Positions 34,941 through 43,717 of a stretch of DNA of 45,410 nucleotides are shown in pieces. Origin of the DNA: Williamwhitmania sp. (GTDB lineage Bacteria; Bacteroidota; Bacteroidia; Bacteroidales; Williamwhitmaniaceae); assembly GCA_035529935.1 (NCBI GenBank), contig DATKVT010000074.1, positions 1 through 45,410 on the forward strand, written 5' to 3'. How positions within the stretch are numbered: position 1 is the first letter of the stretch; every line of letters begins with the position of its first letter. The position numbers were made by a program, and so were the translations under genes. Under the pieces are notes generated by a model that saw nothing but the letters and a program-made list of their open reading frames with translations, was not told where the DNA came from and did no database searches.

Positions 34941-34965
34941 ACCCGGTGGAGTACCTTCACCGGGT
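34941..34965 (+). terminator. Hairpin between pepD and the permease gene
   Basis: A perfect 8-bp stem ACCCGGTG/CACCGGGT (34941-34948 with 34958-34965) lies directly before the TauE-type gene. A GTG codon inside it opens the longer ORF, which argues against that start. It may terminate pepD or act as a leader hairpin. Confidence 0.5.
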
Positions 34966-34978
34966 TATCTATATAGCT

Positions 34979-35809
34979 ATGGAATGGATTAGTGGCTATT
35001 TCGGTTATCTCCAACAAGCCTACCAAACCGGGAATCTAATTCACTGGGATATAATTGCAATACTTATAATTGCAGGATTTCTGGTGGGATTTATTAATAC
35101 TATAGCGGGCAGTGGCACGGTTATTACCTACTCTTTGTTCATGGGAATGGGGATGCCTGCAAACATAGCAAACGGGACTATCCGACTGGGAGTTATTCTC
35201 CAGACGCTTGCGGCAACCCTGAATTTTAAGAAGCAGGGCGTACTAGACACTAAGAGGGGACTCAAAATTTCCATTCCCGTGGCCATTGGTTCGGTTATGG
35301 GAGCTCAAACAGCAGCCATTCTCGACACTAAAGTATTTGAAAAACTTCTTGCGATAATCATGCTTACCATGATTTACTTTTTGTTTAAAGACCCCAAAAA
35401 GTGGATTCTTGGTCAGGTAGATAAGGTTGAAAAGAAGATTACATGGAAGCCATGGCTTCTATTTCTTGCGATTGGCTTCTATGGCGGTTTTACCCATATA
35501 GGTGTAGGTATCTTTTTGCTTGCGGGTCTAGTTCTCGTAGCTGGATACGATTTGGTACGAGGAAATGCCATTAAAATATTGGCCGTGCTAATATATAGCC
35601 CTTTGGCGTTGCTGGTTTTTGTGCTTTACAATCAGGTGGATTATCGGATAGGTCTTATTGCGGCAATTGGCAACGTAATTGGTGGAATTTTAGCCTCCCA
35701 AGTCGCTGTCACTTGGGGCGCCGGGTTTATCCGATGGTTCCTCACCGTTATTATTCTATTGTTTGCCTTCGACAAACTCGGGCTGCTACACTTTTTTCAG
35801 CTGTTGTAG
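34979..35809 (+). CDS. TauE/SafE-type permease
   Basis: A 276-aa integral membrane protein of the TauE/SafE family. Eight hydrophobic segments are visible. The first-half signature is FLVGFINTIAGSGTVITYSL and the second-half counterpart is YGGFTHIGVGIFLLAGLVL, both in the family's glycine-rich form. No DUF1634 partner is present, unlike the locus at 4.4-5.6 kb, and the two paralogues differ clearly, so they probably carry different anions. The start at 34979 avoids a GTG inside a hairpin. Substrate unknown. Confidence 0.82.
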   Translation: MEWISGYFGYLQQAYQTGNLIHWDIIAILIIAGFLVGFINTIAGSGTVITYSLFMGMGMPANIANGTIRLGVILQTLAATLNFKKQGVLDTKRGLKISIPVAIGSVMGAQTAAILDTKVFEKLLAIIMLTMIYFLFKDPKKWILGQVDKVEKKITWKPWLLFLAIGFYGGFTHIGVGIFLLAGLVLVAGYDLVRGNAIKILAVLIYSPLALLVFVLYNQVDYRIGLIAAIGNVIGGILASQVAVTWGAGFIRWFLTVIILLFAFDKLGLLHFFQLL

Positions 35810-35908
35810 GTATTTAAAAGTATTACCAGAAAAGTTTTAAGTTTCCCTTTTCTGTTCATTCTCGACTACTACATAAATATCGACTAAACCAAAACTCGTT
35901 TATCTAAC

Positions 35909-35936
35909 AAAAAAAGGTGCCCTTTGCTGGGCACCT
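35909..35936 (-). terminator. Terminator after the rubredoxin gene
   Basis: A perfect 8-bp stem AGGTGCCC/GGGCACCT with a run of As on its left, giving a U tract for leftward transcription. Confidence 0.8.
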
Positions 35937-35964
35937 AGGATATTAATAATCTGAGCGCTTGAGC

Positions 35965-36126
35965 TTACTCATCCATCTCCACAAAATCTTTCTTTGAAGC
36001 ACCACAAATAGGACAACTCCAAGTTTCAGGTATATCTTCGAAAGGGGTACCTGGCTCAATGCCGCTATCAGGATCGCCCAACTCTGGATCGTAAATTAAT
36101 CCACAAACTTTACATCTGTATCTCAT
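35965..36126 (-). CDS. rub: Rubredoxin
   Basis: A 53-aa iron protein, [20 protein letters not shown] and on to a stop at 35965-35967. The Fe(Cys)4 site is formed by Cys5 and Cys8 (CKVC) and Cys38 and Cys41 (CPIC), with the usual [20 protein letters not shown] region. Rubredoxins carry single electrons to partners such as rubrerythrins or oxygen reductases in anaerobes. It is a single-gene unit with a clear promoter and terminator. Confidence 0.96.
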   Translation of the reverse strand: MRYRCKVCGLIYDPELGDPDSGIEPGTPFEDIPETWSCPICGASKKDFVEMDE

Positions 36127-36144
36127 ATAATGCTACTTTTCTTG

Positions 36145-36175
36145 CAAAGATAAAGAAATAGTCAAAGAGGCCAAA
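36145..36175 (-). promoter_or_regulatory. Rubredoxin promoter
   Basis: On the minus strand TTTG (36172-36175) and TATCTTTG (36145-36152), spaced 19 nt, match the Bacteroidota -33/-7 consensus. The ATG lies 18 nt downstream. Confidence 0.75.
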
Positions 36176-36368
36176 ATGAAGCTGTTGAGCAAAATCGAGA
36201 AGATGTTTAGTCTTAAAAATTCTCAAAGCATTCAGTACCAAAACAAAATAAATGATGTTGATCTGCTGGAAGATTGACTTAAAGCGAGGCATTGAACAGA
36301 TAACTATTTTTTGCAATAGCATTGCTCCATAATACTCTCCCGAAAAAAACGCTCAAAGGGTGGAATGG

Positions 36369-36752
36369 TTAGCCAACAATTTCAACCATTTTAAATGGCA
36401 CTGTGAGTAATGAACTAAAATCCTTACCAAGGTTTTTAATGGTATCATCATCCTCCTCGAAAAACCAATTAACCACAACATTATGCCCATTGTTATGACA
36501 ATCTTCCATAAGCTTAAGAATGGTAAACACAAAGCGATTTGATCCGCTATTGATATACTCAAAGCGAAAATCAATTCGGCTTAGAGGTTCTGGGGCCTTA
36601 ATGTACTCTTCAATCCAGGAGGTTATGGGCTGGTAAAATGCCAAAGCGTCCTCTGGAATGGAACGGCCAGAGATTTTTAGAAGTCCTCTCGTAAGAGAAA
36701 TTCCAGGGGTTTTTGATGTTTCCTTTAAAACTAAATCGCTTGCAGATCCCAT
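36369..36752 (-). CDS. SiaC family regulatory phosphoprotein (DUF1987)
   Basis: A 127-aa protein of the DUF1987/SiaC family, in which a conserved Ser or Thr phosphosite controls a partner-switching pathway in other bacteria. Visible family parts are ETSKTPGISL near the start, SGRSIPEDALAFYQPITSWI, IDFRFEYINSGSNRFVFTIL (the region with the candidate phosphosite Ser-Gly-Ser) and VVVNWFFEEDDDTIKNLG. No kinase or phosphatase partner gene is next to it, so its circuit must lie elsewhere. Confidence 0.87.
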   Translation of the reverse strand: MGSASDLVLKETSKTPGISLTRGLLKISGRSIPEDALAFYQPITSWIEEYIKAPEPLSRIDFRFEYINSGSNRFVFTILKLMEDCHNNGHNVVVNWFFEEDDDTIKNLGKDFSSLLTVPFKMVEIVG

Positions 36753-36849
36753 AGTCGTCGATTTTTACCAGACTAATAATACAAAAAAATTATCAACCTA
36801 ATGCAACAAAAATGATATTAGCAAAGGTAAGGAAAAGGAGCTACGATGA

Positions 36850-36883
36850 AAAAAAAACTCCACTTTAGGTGGAGTTCTTTTTT
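36850..36883 (-). terminator. Terminator after the C1-type peptidase gene
   Basis: An 8-bp stem AACTCCAC/GTGGAGTT with loop TTTAG, A-rich on the left and T-rich on the right, usable in both directions. Confidence 0.8.
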
Positions 36884-36905
36884 ATATAGATTAAAAAGAA
36901 GGCAA

Positions 36906-38102
36906 TTAAATACCCAACTTTTTCCGAATATCCTGAGGAATTGCATTCTTATTAACCATAATATTCATAGTCTTATAGAGTACAAAGGGTTTAGATGCAT
37001 AAAACATACCCTTATACTTGCCAGAGGTTCCCCAAGAATTCTTCACCATGTAGAATTCCGTTCCGTCTTGGTCCTTTGCAATTCCGTAGATGAGCATACC
37101 ATGGTCATCGGTGGTCTCATAATTATTGAAGGCTTCCTGACGCATCTCCTGAGTAATGGTCTTCTCGGCTCCTGGCTTATCGAACTTATAAAGCTGAGCT
37201 TGACGTTCCCTTTCAGTAAGTTTCGACCACTTAAGTTTCTCAGAATTATTCATTTCTGCCACATTAGCATCAGGAACTATTGCTACTCCATTGTTGTAGG
37301 AGAAGCCCTTTTCGCTTACGTCTGAACCCCATGCAATGGTATAACCATTTTCAATTGAGTAGTCAAAAACTCTTGCCAAATCAGCAAGTGGAATGTTATA
37401 AGATTCAGACCAAGCCCAGTTATCAGGTACCTCAAGAATAAACTTGGAGTAGAATGGATGGTGAGTATAGGAAGTAAGCGAAACATAATCATCAGGGTTT
37501 AGTCCGAGAGTTTGAGTAAACGTAGTGGGTGTATACTCTTTACCCTGGTATGTGAATTTTTCTGGCTTAGGTCCTAGGTATGCATCCAAAATGCCGTCGA
37601 AGCCATTATGCCAAGCGGTGGTAAGTTTTTTGTCAGGATCAGTGATGACTGCATCAACGTAAGCCTTAAGAACAGCATCGAGTTCACCCTGAACAGGCTT
37701 GGTCTCGCCATAATGCATGCCATTATATACCGTATCGGGCACCATGCCATAATTGCGATACACGTTCATTACATCAGCAAAGCTGCCGCCTGCGCCAAAT
37801 TCAAGGCTTCCATGGAGACGAACATACTTCGTAGCTTTATCGGAATAGGAATTCCGAACTACCCACATCTCTGAAAGATCGTATGCCGGCTTGCCCATTC
37901 TTAGCAATTCTGACTCAATAAATGCAATGGTAGAAAAACTCCAACATGTTCCCGACCTGTATTGGTCTTTGATTGGTGTAATCTTTAGTTCCTTAACAGT
38001 TGTAAACTGATAGCCTTGCGTTTTGGTTGTATCCTTCTCCTGTGCAGAAGCAGAGAACGCCAAAATACATGCGAGCACTACAAATGACAATAATCTTTTC
38101 AT
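36906..38102 (-). CDS. Exported C1-family aminopeptidase (bleomycin hydrolase/PepC-like)
   Basis: A 398-aa cysteine peptidase with a signal peptide (MKRLLSFVVLACILAFSASAQ). The triad parts are clear: oxyanion Gln47 and Cys53 in IKDQYRSGTCWSFSTIAF, the catalytic His in TTDDHGMLIYGIAKD, and the Asn in YMVKNSWGTSGKYKG. The insert between and the short C-terminus follow the C1B (bleomycin hydrolase) pattern, with the signal for export typical of this branch in Bacteroidota. The ORF extends to 38165, but the ATG at 38102 gives the signal peptide start. It is divergent from a second secreted papain-fold protease. Confidence 0.9.
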   Translation of the reverse strand: MKRLLSFVVLACILAFSASAQEKDTTKTQGYQFTTVKELKITPIKDQYRSGTCWSFSTIAFIESELLRMGKPAYDLSEMWVVRNSYSDKATKYVRLHGSLEFGAGGSFADVMNVYRNYGMVPDTVYNGMHYGETKPVQGELDAVLKAYVDAVITDPDKKLTTAWHNGFDGILDAYLGPKPEKFTYQGKEYTPTTFTQTLGLNPDDYVSLTSYTHHPFYSKFILEVPDNWAWSESYNIPLADLARVFDYSIENGYTIAWGSDVSEKGFSYNNGVAIVPDANVAEMNNSEKLKWSKLTERERQAQLYKFDKPGAEKTITQEMRQEAFNNYETTDDHGMLIYGIAKDQDGTEFYMVKNSWGTSGKYKGMFYASKPFVLYKTMNIMVNKNAIPQDIRKKLGI

Positions 38103-38433
38103 TGTTGTTGGATTAATTTGGTTAGAGGACAAATATGTATTGTTTAAATGAAGTTTTGATAACAAAACGAAATAAAAGCTTAAAGGAAGTTGAAAAATCT
38201 TTGGATAAATTTGTAGAAAGCAATATTTCCACAGAAATATTTGTCAATATTTAAAAAAAAGTCAAAAGTTATGAACAAGATATCATACTCTATACAAAAT
38301 AGTTAGCAATTCGTTCGTCAAAAAAAATTTTTATTTTTTTTAAAAAACGCTTGACTTCATAAGATTGACGTCATACATTGCCCGCCATATTTCATGGTCC
38401 CTAAACCTAATATTAACTTAAAACTTTGCGTAC
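38103..38433. promoter_or_regulatory. Divergent region between two secreted cysteine peptidases
   Basis: A 331-bp A+T-rich gap without an ORF. It holds an 11-bp direct repeat TTGACTTCATA (38351-38361) and TTGACGTCATA (38365-38375), one mismatch, on a 14-bp period, which could be a regulator site. A near match to the -7 box lies immediately before the rightward ATG (AAACTTTG), which would leave almost no leader. Confidence 0.4.
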
Positions 38434-41355
38434 ATGAAAAAAATTACGATTTTATTGGCTGTGCTATTTATTAGCGTGAGCCTTTATGCTCAAAAGGGGT
38501 TCAAAAACCCAGCCGCCGCTTACTGTGAATATTTGGGCTACAAGTATTCTGTTCAAACCGATGCTCGAAATGGTTCGGTTGGAGTAGTAACCTTACCCAA
38601 CGGGAAAACAGTTAATGCTTGGGATTTCTACCGTGGGAAGATTGGTCAAGAGTACTCCTATGCTGCACTAAAAGGTTATGAAATTCAAACCGAGACAATT
38701 ACCAAGGACGGCTATACCACCGAACGCCCAGTTGCCGTTCGCACCGAAAGAGGTGTTGAGCAGCGCATTCCACTAGATCAGCTCATGGCCATGTTTGGTG
38801 ACAATATTGAGTTTGCATCAAAAGGAGAAGCCAAAGACATTTTTGAAACGGCGAAGATTGATCCCAACTTTAAGGCTTCCAGAAGTTTACCAACCACCTT
38901 TGACTGGAGAAGTTACAATGGCCACTCCTACATTGGAAGCGTTAGAGATCAAGGAAGCTGTGGCGACTGCTACGCTTTTGGTGCTACAGCTTGTGCCGAA
39001 GGTACCTATAACTATGCTACAGGTAAATATGACAGCAACACGGCCGATTTCTCCGAAGGTTATATTGCATGGTGCTTAGGTAGCATGTCAGCATACAGCA
39101 GCCACTTCAATGGTTGTGGTGGAGCCGACTACGACTACATGGAGCTTCAAGCGCTTTGTGACATAGGAACAGTAAATGAATCCTACTTCCCCTATTCACA
39201 ATCAACGAGCCAAACTTGCCCGTCGGCAGCAACCAATGCGCCAAAAACTAAATTCACAGGTTGGTATCGCGTGGCTTGCTCCGACGAAAATGCCATCAAA
39301 ACAGCCATAATGACCTACGGTGTGGTTGATGCAGCGGTATATGTATCCACTGCCTTCCAGAACTACACCGGCGGTGTATTCTCCGATGCCAGCACCTCTT
39401 GTACTGGTAGCCCTTGCTACAACACAACCACCAACCATGCAATTTCGTTGGTAGGCTGGGGAACAGATGCAACAAAGGGTGATTACTGGATATTGAGAAA
39501 TTCATGGGGTAGTTCATGGGGTGAAAGTGGCTATATGCGTATAGCCGTTACCTCAGCACGTATTGCCTGCTCCGTTTGCTACATGACCTACACAAGTGAC
39601 AATACAACCACTCCTACCGTGAGCACCAATAGCGTAAGTTCAATTGGCAACAATTCTGCTGTTTGCGGTGGAAATATCACTTCAAATGGTGGAAATACTG
39701 TTACTGCAAGTGGAGTTGTATATGCAAAAACAGCTGGCGTGACTACCTCAAATGGAACCGTAGTTTCAACCTCGCCAACCGTTACTACTGGTTCATATAG
39801 TGTAACAATGAACGGCTTAACAGCAGGAACAACATACTACGTTAATTCATTTGCTACCAATTCCAAAGGAACCAGCTACGGCGCTGAGAAATCGTTTACA
39901 ACCACCGGAACAGCTCCAATTTCCTATTGCACCTCACAGGGAAATAGCTCATCCTACGAATGGATTGCCAGCGTTAAGATTGGATCATTTACAAACACCT
40001 CAACCGCCGCTGGTTACACCGATTTCACTAGCAAGGTTGTTAACCTTACTGCAGGAACTGCTGCAAGTATTACCTTAACCCCAGGATTTACAAGCACAAC
40101 CTATGCTGAGTATTGGAAAATTTACGTTGACCTTAATGGTGATGGTGACTTTGACGATGCTGGTGAGCTGGTTTACGATGGTGGTGCAACGAGCAAAACT
40201 GCCGTAACAGGAACAATTACAATTCCTTCATCACAAGCCGCCATTACAACCAGAATGCGGGTTAGCATGAAGTATAATGGTTCTCAAACACCTTGCGAAA
40301 GCTTCAGCTATGGTGAGGTTGAAGATTACACTGTAACCATTGCTGCCGGTGGAGCACCAACAATTCCTGCTGTCCCAACCGGACTTGCTGCCTCTTCCAT
40401 TTCAACTACAAGTATGACCATTAGTTGGAGTACCTCAAGTGGAGCAACCTCCTATGACCTACAATTTAGACCATCAGGTGGGAGTTGGACAACCTACAAC
40501 ACTACGACCACTTCGAAGGCAGTTACAGGGTTAACAGCAAATACAACTTATCAATTCCAAGTTAGAGCAAACAATAGTGCCGGTAGCAGCAGCTACTCCG
40601 CTGTTGTTTCTGCCAACACCCTTAGCCAAACAGTTTCCTACTGTGCATCAAAGGGTAGCAACGTAACCTACGAGTGGATTGACCTCGTTCAGCTGAACGA
40701 AATCAACCGCACTTCTACAAGTGATGGTGGCTACAAAGACATGACAAGCCTAACGGCGAACGTTGGCATTGGAACATCTCAAACCATATACTTCAGCGCT
40801 GGATTTAAGAGCACTTCTTACACTGAATACTGGGCCGTATGGATTGATTGGAACCAAAATGGCACCTTTGAGGATAGCGAAAAGATGGTAACCGGCAGCT
40901 CATCCAGCAGCAGCACACTCTCGGGTACTTTCACCGTTCCATCCACAGCAACTCTTGGAAAAACAAGAATGCGCGTTACAATGAAGTATAATGCTGCGCC
41001 CACTTCTTGCGAGACATTTAGCTATGGTGAGGTTGAAGATTACAGCGTAAACGTTGTTTCAAACGGTGCTAAAAATCTGAACGACAACAACACTATCGCT
41101 GAGCAAATTGGCAACGAAACTGCAAATGCAGTGGAAATTTATCCTAACCCAGCAAAATCGTCGATTCATGTAAATATTCGTAGTGCAGAAGGTGCCATAA
41201 TGGTACGCATTTACGATATGCGCGGTGCCTTGGTTAAGGAAGTTCTCCACCAAGACAATAACGATATCGACATTAGTAACCTTCCTGCTGGTACCTATAT
41301 TCTACGTGCTGACGAGGAAAAAGAACCGCTGACGGCTAGATTTGTAAAAGAATAG
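38434..41355 (+). CDS. Secreted papain-family protease with GEVED and Fn3 domains, T9SS sorted
   Basis: A 973-aa secreted multidomain protein. Signal peptide MKKITILLAVLFISVSLYAQ; prodomain to about 150; papain-like C1A domain (about 153-388) with Cys179 in QGSCGDCYAFG (Tyr in place of the usual Trp), His335 in TNHAISLVGWG and Asn356 in ILRNSWGSSWGESGYMRI. Then come a fibronectin-like domain, a GEVED domain (YCTSQGNSSSYEWI ... FSYGEVEDYTVTI), an Fn3 domain (PTGLAASSISTTSMTISW), a second GEVED domain (YCASKGSNVTYEWIDLV ... SYGEVEDYSVNV), and a type A T9SS sorting domain (EIYPNPAKSSIHVNIRS ... NLPAGTYILR). It should be exported through the outer membrane and attached or released outside the cell. 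Confidence 0.95.
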   Translation: MKKITILLAVLFISVSLYAQKGFKNPAAAYCEYLGYKYSVQTDARNGSVGVVTLPNGKTVNAWDFYRGKIGQEYSYAALKGYEIQTETITKDGYTTERPVAVRTERGVEQRIPLDQLMAMFGDNIEFASKGEAKDIFETAKIDPNFKASRSLPTTFDWRSYNGHSYIGSVRDQGSCGDCYAFGATACAEGTYNYATGKYDSNTADFSEGYIAWCLGSMSAYSSHFNGCGGADYDYMELQALCDIGTVNESYFPYSQSTSQTCPSAATNAPKTKFTGWYRVACSDENAIKTAIMTYGVVDAAVYVSTAFQNYTGGVFSDASTSCTGSPCYNTTTNHAISLVGWGTDATKGDYWILRNSWGSSWGESGYMRIAVTSARIACSVCYMTYTSDNTTTPTVSTNSVSSIGNNSAVCGGNITSNGGNTVTASGVVYAKTAGVTTSNGTVVSTSPTVTTGSYSVTMNGLTAGTTYYVNSFATNSKGTSYGAEKSFTTTGTAPISYCTSQGNSSSYEWIASVKIGSFTNTSTAAGYTDFTSKVVNLTAGTAASITLTPGFTSTTYAEYWKIYVDLNGDGDFDDAGELVYDGGATSKTAVTGTITIPSSQAAITTRMRVSMKYNGSQTPCESFSYGEVEDYTVTIAAGGAPTIPAVPTGLAASSISTTSMTISWSTSSGATSYDLQFRPSGGSWTTYNTTTTSKAVTGLTANTTYQFQVRANNSAGSSSYSAVVSANTLSQTVSYCASKGSNVTYEWIDLVQLNEINRTSTSDGGYKDMTSLTANVGIGTSQTIYFSAGFKSTSYTEYWAVWIDWNQNGTFEDSEKMVTGSSSSSSTLSGTFTVPSTATLGKTRMRVTMKYNAAPTSCETFSYGEVEDYSVNVVSNGAKNLNDNNTIAEQIGNETANAVEIYPNPAKSSIHVNIRSAEGAIMVRIYDMRGALVKEVLHQDNNDIDISNLPAGTYILRADEEKEPLTARFVKE

Positions 41356-41381
41356 CCTAAAGTAATTTCATAGTAATTTTC

Positions 41382-41420
41382 AAGTAAAGCCCGACTCGGT
41401 CGTCGGGCTTTACTTTTTTG
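41382..41420 (+). terminator. Terminator after the T9SS protease gene
   Basis: A perfect 14-bp stem AAGTAAAGCCCGAC/GTCGGGCTTTACTT with a 6-nt loop and a T run. Confidence 0.9.
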
Positions 41421-41620
41421 GGGTTATCGGAATAAAAAATGGCAATAAAAGTTGGATTTTATAAATATTCTCACAAACTTACCATCCTACTAACAAACTT
41501 TAAATTACTGGAGAACAAAGGAACTCATCACCAAAATTTTAGAGTTAAAACTCTCCAAAGGCAGTTTACTACTGCTACCTATTAACCAAATAGTTACCCG
41601 GCCGCGAGGTCGGGTTTTTA
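41421..41620 (+). ncRNA. Candidate small RNA ending in a terminator hairpin
   Basis: In the 447-bp gap with no ORF, small hairpins GAGTTAAAACTC (about 41541-41552) and GCAG/CTGC (about 41561-41576) lead to a ACCCGGC/GTCGGGT terminator (41596-41615) followed by TTTTTA. A terminator so far from the preceding gene's own terminator suggests a separate short transcript. No promoter pair is clear. Confidence 0.3.
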
Positions 41621-41802
41621 ATTACTATCTATTCCCTTCATAATGCTGCCATAATGGCGTAGAATCAAAGGCAACCATTCTGCTTTCATAATCACAAATC
41701 GTTGTTTACTTGATTACTACATTTAATCCTTCAGTCCAATGGCAGATGGAACAATTATTGCAATGGCTAGCTACATCATATATAAAAACTTAAATATCTT
41801 AT

Positions 41803-42201
41803 ATGGAAATTAAGATAACCCTTGAGAATGGGAAGAAAGTAAATGCCCAAGTTGGTGACCAGCTTATTAAAACAGACCAATCGCCCAAATCAGGCGGAGA
41901 AGGGAGCGCTCCAGAGCCATTTGCTCTTTTTCTAGCATCTATTGGTACATGTGCCGGCATATATGTAAAGTTCTTCTGCGACCAAAGAGGCATTCCTACC
42001 GATAACATTTACCTTACACAAAAACTTGACTTTAACCCCACAAGCCACCTCTACGAAAAAATAGTCCTGGACATAAATTTGCCAGCCAACTTTCCTGAAA
42101 AATATCTGGAAGCTGTAAAAAAAGCTGCCGATCAGTGTGCCGTTAAGCGACACTTACTAAATCCACCCAAGATTGAGGTGAATACTGTGGTTTCAAAATA
42201 G
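41803..42201 (+). CDS. OsmC family protein
   Basis: A 132-aa OsmC/Ohr-fold protein. Family members reduce organic hydroperoxides through a pair of Cys residues. Cys48 in ASIGTCAGIYVKFF and Cys107 in AADQCAVKRHLLNPP occupy the expected positions, and the domain-swapped start EIKITLENGKKVNAQ is typical. The protein belongs to the YhfA-like branch rather than true Ohr, so peroxidase activity is only likely. It stands alone with its own terminator. Confidence 0.87.
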   Translation: MEIKITLENGKKVNAQVGDQLIKTDQSPKSGGEGSAPEPFALFLASIGTCAGIYVKFFCDQRGIPTDNIYLTQKLDFNPTSHLYEKIVLDINLPANFPEKYLEAVKKAADQCAVKRHLLNPPKIEVNTVVSK

Positions 42202-42213
42202 ATGATAATGAAT

Positions 42214-42246
42214 GAGGACGGCTCAAATGAATCGTCCTCTTTTTTG
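42214..42246 (+). terminator. Terminator after the OsmC gene
   Basis: A 7-bp stem GAGGACG/CGTCCTC with a 12-nt loop followed by TTTTTT. Confidence 0.75.
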
Positions 42247-42301
42247 GATAAACCATTGGAAAAATGCTCATGCAAGGAATAAAGAAGAGTTCACTGTAAG
42301 G

Positions 42302-43006
42302 CTATTTTTTGTGACCATCAACTTTTTTTAGAATTTCATCTAAAAAGTCGGTTTGTATCGATTGGATTTCCAATAATCGTTGGGTTTGGTGATTAATGAG
42401 ATGTTCTATTTTCTCATTAATGATACGAATCTCCAGCTCTGATTTCAGGTTGACCTTATAGTCGTATTCCGACCTCTTCCTATCCTTATCTTCCTTTCGG
42501 TTTTGGCTCATCATAATGATTGGTGCCTGAATAGCTGCCAAGCTGGAAAGAATAAGGTTGAGCAAAATGAATGGGTAAGGGTCGAAGGGTTTGGAGACCA
42601 GAATAACCACATTGATGGCCATCCACGTAAAGAGGAAAATGAAAAAAGCGATGATAAATGTCCAGCTGCCCCCAAAATCGGCAATCTTATCGGCAACCCG
42701 CTCACCATACGTTTGCTGTTCTTCAATAGTTTCGCTAATATTTTCTGACAAGATGGTATTTTGTGCAATGCTATCAATAACCTCCTTCTCCATGGCAGAA
42801 ATATCACCTAACTCATCGAGCACCAGCTGCTCTAGGTGACGTTTTCTAAAGCTACTTAGCTCGGAGGAAGAGATAAAAGATTTCTCAGTGAACATTGGAT
42901 TATCTTGCTGAATTAGAGCTAATACACTCTTACGGATTTGGTCACCACGATAAACCTCATGGGCTGGGAACTCTTTTCCTGAAATGTCGGATCGCTGCAA
43001 TTTCAT
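42302..43006 (-). CDS. DUF1003 family membrane protein
   Basis: A 234-aa protein with the DUF1003 core: GERVADKIADFGGSWTFI, then two helices (FIIAFFIFLFTWMAINVVIL, and FILLNLILSSLAAIQAPIIMM) and the signature MSQNRKEDKDRKRSEYDYKVNLKSE. The N-terminal part (about 1-105) is soluble and Glu-rich; the C-terminal part (about 195-234) is a probable coiled coil (EHLINHQTQRLLEIQSIQ). The function is not established; family members are inner-membrane proteins of unknown role. Confidence 0.88.
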   Translation of the reverse strand: MKLQRSDISGKEFPAHEVYRGDQIRKSVLALIQQDNPMFTEKSFISSSELSSFRKRHLEQLVLDELGDISAMEKEVIDSIAQNTILSENISETIEEQQTYGERVADKIADFGGSWTFIIAFFIFLFTWMAINVVILVSKPFDPYPFILLNLILSSLAAIQAPIIMMSQNRKEDKDRKRSEYDYKVNLKSELEIRIINEKIEHLINHQTQRLLEIQSIQTDFLDEILKKVDGHKK

Positions 43007-43220
43007 TGGTAACAGTTTTTGGAATTAAGGCAAAAAGATAGGACATTTTTTAATTCAACCTAGGGAGAAATAATCTTAACATGGCTGCACTTAAGCTAAA
43101 TAATCCTAAATAGTGGAAATGTATTTGTTAGAAGGCGTATATTTATCAAGAATTTAAAGCCGCAATATTGGTTAAGCAGTTATTCATCTGAATATTATAG
43201 AAAATTACTTGTAAGAAAAA

Positions 43221-43430
43221 ATGAAAAAAAAGCCTACAATAGTTAATGAGATTATGCAACATCTGGAAAAGTTAATTTCCAGGCTCACCGATTTATATGG
43301 TGAGCCGGTTGTTTTTCCAAGTTTAGGTGTTGCCACCTTTAGCACATTCGAGGAGCTAATGCGTATTATTCCTTCCCCTAGCGAAAATCAGGAGGAACTA
43401 CTACTCATTGGGCCTGATCGACTAAATTAA
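43221..43430 (+). CDS. Small hypothetical protein
   Basis: A 69-aa ORF I do not recognise. It starts MKKKPTIVNEIMQHLEKLIS with a likely amphipathic helix, then LTDLYGEPVVFPSLGVATFS and ELMRIIPSPSENQEELLLIG. No signal peptide or known motif is present. Codon use looks plausible, and it ends 10 nt before a MITE-like element. It may be a real small gene, but evidence is limited. Confidence 0.45.
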   Translation: MKKKPTIVNEIMQHLEKLISRLTDLYGEPVVFPSLGVATFSTFEELMRIIPSPSENQEELLLIGPDRLN

Positions 43431-43440
43431 CTCATAAAAA

Positions 43441-43659
43441 ATCACTATTGTCCGGTAAACATTTGTTGATCCCTTACAGGGAACTTGCATCAAATATTGG
43501 TATGCTGTTTTACAATACTTTATCCGCTACGCGGAAAATTCTCCGTAGGAGATTTAGTATTGTAGAGAATGTAACCCCTGTTCTTTAGATACCTCGTAGA
43601 GGTTTAACAATTTTAAGCAATACAGGAGAAATTAAGTTGTTTCCCCGGACAGTAGTGAT
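43441..43659. mobile_element. MITE-like element with 20-bp terminal inverted repeats
   Basis: The left end ATCACTATTGTCCGGTAAAC (43441-43460) matches the reverse complement of the right end, GTTTCCCCGGACAGTAGTGA plus T (43639-43659), with three differences. The flanks on both sides are AAAAA, a possible 5-bp target duplication. The interior has no ORF but several hairpins: CCCTTACAGGG near 43473, ACAATACT/AGTATTGT (about 43514-43565) enclosing TCCGCTACGCGGA and TCTCCGTAGGAGA, and ACCTCGTAGAGGT near 43590. Confidence 0.75.
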
Positions 43660-43667
43660 AAAAAATG

Positions 43668-43702
43668 AAGCGCCGATTTCCAAAGAGATCGGCGCTTTTT
43701 GT
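43668..43702. terminator. Bidirectional terminator
   Basis: A 9-bp stem AGCGCCGAT/ATCGGCGCT with a 10-nt loop; T-rich on the right and A-rich on the left. It lies 22 nt from the end of the Cys-rich protein gene, on the leftward side. Confidence 0.75.
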
Positions 43703-43717
43703 AATAATTGGTAACAG

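Noticed and set aside
34946-34978. Upstream GTG start for the second TauE-type permease
   Set aside because: The codon lies inside a stable hairpin, and the extra residues are not typical for the family; the ATG at 34979 is preferred.
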